Positions 55,048 through 64,000 of a stretch of DNA of 64,000 bases are shown here, piece after piece. The notes beneath the pieces are model-generated. The model was not told the DNA's origin. It made no database searches and was given only the letters and a program-made list of their open reading frames with translations. The stretch covers positions 69,608,573-69,672,572 of the forward strand of contig OZ022342.1 of assembly GCA_963989245.1 (NCBI GenBank), in the 5' to 3' direction. Positions within the stretch are counted from its first letter, which is position 1. Every line of letters starts with the position of its first letter. The DNA is from Nansenia antarctica. Its lineage: Eukaryota > Chordata > Actinopteri > Argentiniformes > Microstomatidae. The position numbers and the translations under genes are program-made.

Positions 55048-55822
55048 GTCCGTTCTGGAGGCTATTGAATAAAATGATTGCAATTCACAGTGCGTCTCTC
55101 CTTGTCCTTGTGCTCATCTTGAGTGTTGAATTCCCTTGTCTCTAATCATGAATTTGAAAGTTGTTTGGAGCCAAAAGCAGACAAAATGCTTCACTCCGAA
55201 ATCAGAATCGATTTTATTAGGCTACATATCAATGGACAAGTACACAAATGTAAAATTCTTTGACGTTGGTTCCTCAACATTGGCATAGCAGCATTCAGGT
55301 ACAGAATCACAATAATGTGGTCCAGGGTTCTAGCACCGCGGTCTACAGTGCACACATATGCCCATGTCGGCATGGGTTCGAATATGCCCTGCTGACATGT
55401 CCTCTCTCCCTTCTTCTCATTACTTTCCTGTCTGTCTTCACTATATCTGTCCAATAAAATGAAAAATATGAGTGGGACTGCCCCACTCAGAAAACACAAC
55501 TTAGATTTTTTTTTTTTTACAAAATCACAATAATAATGAGTACAAAAAGTACAGTAAACATATGTAATCCTACAGTGATAGTAACTGGCCCATTACTTAT
55601 GCAGGGCACTGTATAGTGTAGTAATCACACACTGCTAAGCAGACACTTGGGACCTGCTCCTTGGCTGTAAAATGGGTCCATCTCCTGTCTCCCCTCCATG
55701 GCCATAAACAGTGCACACTGGGTAATCTGGATAAGCAGTTACCTGTCTGTCTACCTGTGGTGGTAGGTAGCAGCTACACTATTATGTCAGGTACAACATG
55801 ACAGGTACAATATGACATCTCC
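55048..55822. repeat. Segmental duplication, copy 2
   Basis: Direct copy of 48255-49033, placed about 300 bases after the tubulin poly(A) signal. It has small indels, for example near 55320 and 55503. It includes the same SINE (about 55315-55475) and the AATAAA that serves gpbp1 in copy 1. Confidence 0.93.
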
Positions 55823-56322
55823 AATATGATACATACAATGTAACAGACACATTATTAGATTAGATTAGATTCAACTTCATTGTCATTGCAGAGTACAAGT
55901 ACCAGACAACGAAATGGGGTTTAGCATCTAACCAGAAGTGCAAATAGTGAAAACAGTGCAAATAGTAAAACATCCTCCTCTGTGAGGTAATCCAGAGTTT
56001 GATCGGGATCCTCAGTCACTTTAAGCAGGGGACCATTCAGTCGGTTGGAGTGCCCTTACATGCTAAAAATACATGCTTAAAATACATCATACATGCTTAA
56101 AATTCCTAACGCAATAAGCAATTGAAGGTAAACATAAATATATCCAATGTAGAATCACAACAATCATAATATCATAATATAAAAATATAATGTTACTTAT
56201 AACATGTAAAAAATATAATGTTACTATAAAATAAAACAAGTGTTTTGTATCTGATTTAATAATTGTACAACTCCAAAAGGCGGGCACTCAAAATCATTAA
56301 CTAGGGGGCCACCAGTTGAGCA

Positions 56323-59300
56323 TCACTGTTCCACAGGCTTCTCGATTCTGCACAGGGACACTGAGGATCTATACCCCAACACAAACCCTGGGTAGAGGGG
56401 CTCAGTGAATGTGGTGTGGAACGTGAACAGGAGGGTCAGTGTGTCAGAGGAGACGCTGTAGAAGGACAGAGTGCCGGCCGGCATGTCCAGATACAGTCCT
56501 ACTCTGCTGGAGGGGGTTGCGGGCAGATAGAATGTAATGTCATTGTGCCTGATGGTGTAAGAATCACGTGAGCTTCCTGAGCATATTCTCCAGGATTTGT
56601 CGTTGTATCCCAGCCTAGAGTCATTAGCCTTCCCCCTCCTGTTGATTCCTCTATAGGCCACTCCAATACTAGCATCATACCCACCCCACTCTACCTCCCA
56701 GTAACAGCGCCCAGTCAGGCCCTCTCTACACAACACCTGTGGCCAGCGATCGAACCTCTCCGGGTGATCAGGATACGGCTGCTCCATTCCCTCACATGTC
56801 AATTTTCTGTTCTCCTCAGACAGAGTGAGGCGTCTGTGTGCTGTGTTTGGGTCCAGTGTGAGCTCACAGGCATCTGATGAGGAAGAAATTCAAGTTAGAG
56901 TTAGTTCACAAAAAATATTTCTGGCTGGCTACCTTTTCATATTTCAGTACCCTGACAATATTAACTACTTGTGAGAGTGAAAGCTGAATGAAGATACAAT
57001 CTGTCATGGTATAAGCACTATGTAACTATGCCTCAAACATCAAAACCCATCAAACTCTTGATGTTTCTCCTCAAACATCAAAACTTACATCTCCTGAGAG
57101 GACATGTCAATGAGTCACCCATGTGTTCTTCACTGTAAAAGAAACGATTTGTATGATGAATATGTTATCCAACAAGACAGAGCTGGACACATTGAGGTAA
57201 TTTTCAACAACCATATATGCAGTATTTATACTGGAACGCCCTCCCCAACCACATCAGACAGGCCAACACCCTCCCAACATTTAAACAGGCCCTCAAAACC
57301 CACCTCTTCAAGCTCGCCTTCACCAGTTAACCCTCTCCCCCTCCCCTTCCCATGTGTCCCCAGCACTACCTTAATTAGGCCCCTATACTTTCTTCTATTT
57401 ACCTTTTGTTTCTTTTTATTATTACTACTCGATCTTTTCAGTTTGCTAAGCGTCTTTGAGTGTCTAGAAAAGCGCTATATAAGTCTAATGTATTATTGTT
57501 ATTATTATTATTATTTACCTGGGTCTCTCCACTTCAGCAGGATAGAATGGGTCATTGTGTCTCATGTCCAGGCATCTCAGGTGGGAGGCTGAGTTGAAGG
57601 CTGAGGCCATTGTATCACGGCTCTCCACTGTAAGACCACATCTTCTGAGGCTAGGGAAACATGCATCATTCAATAACTGAAGTGTTCATTGGTTACTGAA
57701 ACTGAACTTGTGTAAAGTAACCATGGTGATAATATCTGTCTGTCTGTATCATTTAATCATGTTTGTTCGACTGTGTTAGACAGTTGCCACTTGACCTGTT
57801 GTTTAATTAATCATCAAGCATTTTGACCATTTCTAAAAATATCTCTGAGAGGAAAGCTGCTATGTTCTATTTTGATTTACTCAGTTAAACAGTTAAAGTT
57901 ACATTATGGAGGATTTTACCTCTAGGGATACTCTTCAGCTAAAAGAGATTCCCTAAATAGTCAGAAATAATGCCCAGAAATTATTTCATTGTTCAAAAAG
58001 GGATGTCTTGTTTGGTATATGAGTCAAGAAATTGATTGTTATTACATCATAGGAGAATGATAACCATGATAATGTTATTGACTTGGTATGCTAATAATTG
58101 TTATTATTTATTTGTATTTCTTCTCCTTGATATTTCACTGCGCTGTTGAGACGTAGCTCGTAGCAAGCACTTAATTGTACCGTTAACATTCTGTATCCTG
58201 TACATATGATCAACTTTGATTTGAATTGACCATACACTCAACACTCAGGCAACAGTTTGAGGTAAAGAAATTAGCAGTTACATTTCTGTAGTGTATCAAT
58301 AAAAGTAGACTACTTTGACATTGAAAGAAGACAAATGATTGCAAAAATGATTATGCTCAAAATGTTATGGCTTTAACCTTAATATTTGTCTTTTAACAAT
58401 AATTTTATTTATATGACTTTATAAGATTTTTATTTGATTATGATTTCAAGCTTTGTATTTGATATGATAAATATGATATGTGGATTAAAAGATGAATACT
58501 GTATAACAGCCAGTATTTCTACTCACCTCAGTGTCTCCAGTTTGCAGTGTGGACTCTCCAGTCCAGCAGAGAGCAGCTTCACTCCTGAGTCTTGTAGATT
58601 GTTGTCACTGAGGTGCAGCTCTTTCAGGTGGGAGGAGTTTGAACTGAGAACTGTGGCCAGCACTTCACAGCATCTCTCTGTGAGGTTACATCCATTCAGC
58701 CTGAATAATAATTCAATAAAATGATGCAGTCAAGTCAAAAACAGTTCAGTGTAGCCTACAGTAATAATTACATTGAAAGAATACTGCAAAAAGATTGTAA
58801 TCAGTGAGGTCAGGCCTTGACTTTGTTTATGTTGAACAAAAGTGCAATACTGTATATTATCCAGTATGTCTACTCACCACAGTTTCTCCAGTTTACAGTG
58901 TGGACTCTCCAGTCCAGCAGAGAGCAGCTTTACTCCCTCCTGCAGGTTATTGTCACAGAGGGACAACTCCCTCAGACTAGAGGGGTTTGAGCTGAGAGCT
59001 GAGGCCACCGCTTCACAGCCTTTCTCTGTGAGGTTACATCTCTGCAGCCTTCGTAGAAAAATGTGTAACAGTAAGATATCTGTGGTATTGGTACGATAGT
59101 TCTATGTGTTCTGTTCTATGGACTTAAAACAGCTAAACTGAGCATCGGCATGTGTTGATCTCTGCAGTTCTCAGTGTGGATGTCAGAAAGCTATTCCTAG
59201 TATTTTATTGAGATTTACATTTACGTTTACATTTAGCAGACGCCTTATTCCAAAGCGACTTACAATCGATACATTTGACTACAAGCAAGTGAATCATCAA

Positions 59301-62300
59301 TTCACCAGTCAATACTCACACGGCTCTTCGCGAGGCTTTGAACACTGGCAGTAGCCCCAGGAGACCCTCCTCTGAACTGGAGTAAAGGCTGAGGTCAAAT
59401 TCATCCAGGTTGTGTTCACCGGTCAGCAACACAAAGACCAGAGCTGACCACTGTGCAGATGAGAGTTTGGCCTCTGAGCGACGTCCTGAGCCCAGGTAGT
59501 CTTGGATCTCATTCACTAGAGAATGGTCATTCAGCTCATTCAGACAGTGGAACAGATTGATGCATCTCTCTGGAGAGGGATTCTCTCTGATCTTCTCCTT
59601 GATGTACTCGATTGTTTCCTCATTTGTCTGTGAGCTGCTTCCTGTCGGTGTCAGAAGGCCTCGTAGGAGATTCTGATTGGACTCCAGTGAGAGGCCCAGG
59701 AGGAAGCGGAGGAACAGGTCCAGGTGTCCATTTTTACTCTGCAAGGCCTTGTCTACTGCAGTCTTGTGGAGGCTGATGGCTGCTGTCTCTCTGATTGTGG
59801 GTGGTGTGTTCATAGGATTGGTATTGCTGTCGTGGAATGTGAGGAACACATACAGAGCAGCAAGAAACTCCTGAACACTCAGATGCACAAAGCAGTACAC
59901 TTTCCGTAGGTGCAGTCCACACTCCTCCCTAAAGATCTGTGTGCACACTCCTGTGTGCACTGCTTCTCCGACGTCAATGCCACACTCTCTCAGTTCCTCT
60001 TCATAGAAGATCAGATGTCCCTTTTCCAGCTGTTTGAATGCCAGTTTTCCCAGTGACAGAATGATCTCTTTATCCCTCTGGGCATCTCTGTCAAGATACT
60101 TCACATTCCTCTGTTTGATTTGAAACACCAGGAAGTGTGTGTACATCTGTGCCAGAGTGTTGGGCATCTTTACTTTCTCTGCTTCACCCAACAGTCTCTC
60201 TAGAGTAGTGGCTGAGAGCCAACAGAACACTGGTATGTGGCACATGATGTGGAGACTCCTTGATGACTTCATGTGTGTGTTGATTTTGTTTGCCAGGTTC
60301 TCATCAATGATTCTCTTCCTGAAGTACTCCTCCTTCTGGGGGTCATTGAACCCTCGTACCTCTGTCATCCGGTCAACACACTCAGGAGGAATCTGACTGG
60401 CTGCTGCAGGTCGGGAGGTTATCCAGAGGAGAGCAGAGGGAAGGAGATTCCCCTGGATGAGGTTTGTCAGCAACACGTCCACTGAGGTTGACTCTGTGAC
60501 ATCACAACATCTCTTGTTGTTCTCGAAGTCTAGAGGAAGTCGACACTCATCCAGACCATCAAAGACAAACAGAACTTTGTATTCGTCGTAGTTGGAGATT
60601 CCTGATTCTTTTGCTTCCACATATAAGTGATTGAGGAGTTCCAACAAACTGTAGTTTCTGCCGGTGCATAAATTCAACTCCCTGAAAGGGAGAGAAAATA
60701 TGAACTGGACATCCTGATGGGCATCTCCTTCAGCCCAGTCCAAAATAGACTTCTGCATAGAGATTGTTTTTCCAATGCCAGCGACTCCCATGGTTAACAC
60801 ATTTCTGATTGGTGTCTCTTGTCCAGGTGAGGGTTTGAAGATGTCCTTGCATTTGATTGGTGTCTCTTTTCTTGCTGGTCTTCTGGACGCTGTCTCAATC
60901 TGTCTGACCTCATGTTCATTGTTGACCTCTCCACTTCCACCTTCAGTGATGTAGACCTCTGTGAAGATGTCATTGAGAAATGTTGCGTTGCCTGGCTCAG
61001 CTATTCCCTCAAACACACACTGACACCTTCTCTTGTGGTTGAGTTTTAGTTTAAGTTGGCATTCCGCAACAGGGTCTCCTGAGGGAACAAATGATGACAA
61101 AATGCTACAGTATCTCATTAACCATTTTGTAAACACACAATCATAGTCAGTAAAAATAGGAACAATAGCTTATATTTGCACAACTGTCCTTTCATGGTTG
61201 ATATTCAATAGAACTAGTCACTTGACAGACTAATACTAGCCAACTCTTACTCTCCAGCAGGTCAGCGAGTTCCTTCTCGTTCATGGTTCTCAGCATGTGC
61301 AGTGTGATCTGTAGAGCCCCCTTCCTGGCCCCCATCCTCTGCCTCTCATCCTCTCCATCCCCTCCCTGGTCGTCAGCACGTCCTGGGTGCAGGAGTCTGT
61401 TCTTCTGCTTCTCCAGCTCCTCTTTGACAAAGTCCACAACCTTCTGTTCTAGCAACTGAAGAAGAAATGAAAACCGTTTTTCAAGTCAATGGAAAAAGTA
61501 AATTGTACTTTGTTGTATATGGAGTCAAACTGTGTGCAGATGGAGACCAGTATATTGTTAGGGCCCCCTCCTATAAGTACCTTAGGATTTGGTTAGATGA
61601 ATAACTACATTTTAAACAGCACATTGAAAACTTGAAACTAAAGAGACCAAGAAACTGAAGTTGAAATTGGGTTTTTATTTTAGGACCACATCTTTGAAGC
61701 CATTGCATGGACCCTGACTAATTCTACTGAAAATCTATAACTATATCTATAAGTATATTTAAGAAGGATTGTTATTATTATTAATATTATTATTATTATT
61801 ATTATTAAACAAATATAAAACAAGACTCACCTTAAACACAGAGGACAGGGTATCACTGGGGATCTCTGACTCTGATATGGGTTGGCTCCTGTGGAAATAA
61901 AACACGTTGTCTCAATGTTGTCTCAATGTTGTTTGGTGTATATTGGTGTAATATTCTTCTTGTTGCTTTTGATTCCTTAGAACACTTTGTATCATTCATA
62001 AGTGTGTTCTGTTCCTTAAACATTATAAGAACTGGAAGTGTAACCAGATTGTCCATCCATATAACATAGATGTATAATGTTGGTTATAATCATGCCTGGT
62101 GAGGCAGGTTCTTTACATCATTAAAGGGATGTTAGAGGTTGTGAGGACTCGTGTGATATTACCTTTGTTCACTGTCAACGTTTTCTTTGTGAAAAGTTAT
62201 CGGAGGATTCATTGACCGATCACTCTTCATGGATACACAGCTGGGGGCAGAGGAGCTGCATCCTGATTGGACAGTGCTGAAACAAAAGACAGGCCTTCAA

Positions 62301-62310
62301 TCTTTGACTC

Positions 62311-62377
<67 letters not shown>

Positions 62378-62930
62378 CTCTACTTAGTTGTTCATTTTAC
62401 ATGTAGAGGCTGTGAGGACTCGTGTGATATTACCTTTGTTCACTGTCAAAGTTTTCTTTGCGAAACTTTATCGGAGGATTCATTGACCGATCACTCTTCA
62501 AGGACACACAGCTGGGTCCAGAGGAGCTGCATCCTGATTGGACAGTGCTGTAACAAAAGACAGACCTTCAATCTGTGACTTTATACACACACACACACCC
62601 CACTCTTCATGGATACACAGCTGGGGGCAAAGGAGCTATCTCTCAACTATAAGTCAGTCCATTTCTCAACTGATCTGAGCTGTAATACAAAATGTAGACA
62701 GACCCTCAATCCGTGAGTAAAAACACACATACACGTTTTACTCTCAACTCAAAAGAGATTTTAGTGGTTGTGAGGAGTGATATTACCTTCGCTCGGGGTC
62801 TCCTTCAGGTAAGGTCGTAGGATAAATCATGGAGCGATCTCTCTTAATGGATACACCGCTGGGGGCAGGGGAGCTGGACCCAGGCTGATCTGAGCTGTAA
62901 TACAAATAAAGATAACTCACTCTATGAGTT

Positions 62931-62980
<50 letters not shown>

Positions 62981-63029
62981 CACACACATACACACACACG
63001 CACACACTTCTCTCTCACCTGGGCTCCAT
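56323..63029 (-). CDS. NLR-C family receptor: FISNA, NACHT, LRR, B30.2
   Basis: Minus-strand exons: 63019-63029 (MEP), 62787-62894, 62434-62547, 62163-62276, 61831-61888, 61251-61455, 59320-61078, 58878-59048, 58527-58700, 57519-57650, 56323-56873. It is a fish NLRC3-like cytosolic immune sensor of the expanded NLR-C family. The N-terminal exons carry the repeated SxxSxVSxKxDRSM peptide. The large exon opens with FISNA ([21 protein letters not shown]), then NACHT with Walker A GVAGIGKT and Walker [11 protein letters not shown], then winged-helix-like sequence. Two LRR exons (171 and 174 nt, phase 2) follow, then a short degenerate one, then B30.2 ([32 protein letters not shown]). Phases agree up to 57519, but that exon ends in phase 2 while B30.2 needs phase 1, so either an exon is missing or the gene is damaged. 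An L2 tail abuts the short LRR exon. Confidence 0.88.
57227..57517 (+). mobile_element. L2 LINE 3' end next to LRR exon
   Basis: The plus strand encodes [20 protein letters not shown] and a stop, the usual C-terminus of fish L2, then the 3' tail AAGCGCTATATAAGTCTAAT and an (ATT)n run. The run touches the donor of the NLR exon 57519-57650 on the other strand. Confidence 0.85.
62163..62894 (-). repeat. Duplicated N-terminal exons of the NLR gene
   Basis: Three exons of 114, 114 and 108 nt (62163-62276, 62434-62547, 62787-62894), all phase 2 to 2, encode related peptides ([20 protein letters not shown] and variants). The first two are nearly identical, including flanking intron DNA (GACTCGTGTGATATTACCTT). 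A fourth, truncated copy lies at 62598-62680. Confidence 0.88.
62311..62374. repeat. (CA)n microsatellites in the NLR gene
   Basis: About 32 CA steps here; another (CA)n run at 62934-62976 lies beside the first coding exon. Confidence 0.95.
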
Positions 63030-64000
63030 GGTCAAATGGTTTTAGTGACAGTCTGTCCCACACATCTGACTACCTGGATCACATGGAAACGTTTTCATCA
63101 GCCTGTGAATTAACAGAACATGTTAGTGTGGTAGTGGGGTGTGGTATTGTTACATTTAGCTTGCCACAGTTAGCTTTATAAAAAAAGATTCAATATTTCT
63201 TACACAACAGGTGCGTGTTTTTCCAAAGAAGGCGGACGGAATGGGGACGAGCGAACCTTCTGATTCCTATCTCTGTGGGTTGTGTGACATAGCTGTATTC
63301 CACTTCGAATACTAGTGCTAGACAGCTATAATTAAGCAATATCATACGAGAGCGAGTGCTGTTATACTCAATATCAGTAGCCTACGGCTGTGATTCGGTC
63401 GTAGGTACGACTAAATAAATACGCACATCCTTTCCACTTAATTATTTGACACAATCATCCAATATCAAATACAGCAATTGGAGCTACGCCTATGATGTGA
63501 TAACAATAGCCTATCTACACACATACGCAAACTTACACAGAATACGTAGAAATAGCCTACACAGATTAACTTACATTTTGTGGATCGTTTATTCCTTCTC
63601 TATACACAGCTACCCAGAATGTAAAATGGACGATAGGAATAATAACGAAAATGAAACTAACTTCACCGTGGTGTCACATGATGATTACTTATCTTGGCAC
63701 CAGAAATGTCAGTTTTGTTTTATACAACCGGTTAATAACAGTCATAGAACTCCGACATTCATGCACTCGATTGCTTTTGAAGTGGGAACAATTCTTCAAC
63801 CAATGAGCAATCCATAATGAACGTTAACAAACTACAAACATACATACATGTGATTGTTAATAATTAAATATCTTGAAATTTTACAGAAAGATGAATAGGC
63901 TACTGTTTGTTGCACTTTGTAAGAAAGGCGCTATACAAATTAAGGTATTATTATTTTTAATTAATTGTTTTAGCATTGATGTCTAAATCAGCGTCTGTTT
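63030..64000. other. Upstream of the NLR gene
   Basis: AT-rich DNA expected to hold the NLR promoter. An ORF at 63446-63817 (plus) has no recognisable domain. A LINE-like tail (AGGCGCTATACAAATTAAGG) is near 63927. Confidence 0.4.

Noticed and set aside
63446..63817. 123-aa ORF upstream of the NLR gene
   Set aside because: No recognisable domain, AT-rich, and no splice or conservation evidence.

Overview
The window is vertebrate nuclear DNA, almost certainly from a teleost fish. Evidence: spliced genes with GT-AG introns and recognisable vertebrate orthologues, a fish-specific FISNA-NACHT receptor gene, several tRNA-derived SINE families, hAT/Tc1/Helitron remnants, and very many CA/GT, CT and purine satellites. 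The MITE and Tc1-like repeats look like those of salmoniform, esociform or smelt genomes, but that is a guess from memory. All exon models were built by eye from reading frame, splice consensus and remembered family sequences.

Layout. 1-1.4 kb: a 28S rRNA pseudogene (minus strand) split by minisatellites. 1.8-2.2 kb: an hlf-like PAR-bZIP fragment with an in-frame stop. 2.3-5.0 kb: a decayed Helitron-type element. 5.5-8.7 kb: a duplicated MITE block, one copy split by a LINE tail, then a 1.34-kb hAT element with a perfect 8-bp target duplication. 9.25-10.67 kb: last exons of an unidentified acidic-protein gene (minus). 11.8-12.3 kb: a 10-bp minisatellite. 12.76-14.17 kb: kgd4/mrps36 (plus). 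17.3-20.6 kb: pdxp, chronophin (minus), whose only intron holds a 1.3-kb GGGGA satellite. 21.45-24.65 kb: setd9 (plus). 29.4-35.8 kb: mier3 (minus), tail-to-tail with setd9. 37.9-48.3 kb: gpbp1, vasculin (plus), head-to-head with mier3. 50.5-51.3 kb: a second hAT element. 51.84-54.38 kb: a beta-tubulin gene (plus). 56.3-63.0 kb: an NLR-C type receptor with FISNA, NACHT, LRRs and B30.2 (minus).

setd9, mier3 and gpbp1 are also neighbours on human 5q11.2, so this is a conserved block. The genes are otherwise functionally unrelated: mitochondrial 2-oxoglutarate dehydrogenase (kgd4), a HAD phosphatase (pdxp), chromatin and transcription (setd9, mier3, gpbp1), cytoskeleton (tubulin) and innate immunity (NLR).

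No operon-like or clearly new molecular system is visible. The most unusual signals concern splicing: a four-fold, in-frame tandem repeat of a 5' splice site in gpbp1; coding-strand pyrimidine satellites abutting several 3' splice sites; transposon ends lying within about a dozen bases of several 5' splice sites; and a GC-AG intron in setd9. Also notable are an NLR B30.2 fragment inside a gpbp1 intron, a 0.78-kb duplication linking the gpbp1 3' end to DNA beside the tubulin gene, and a frame break before the NLR B30.2 exon.
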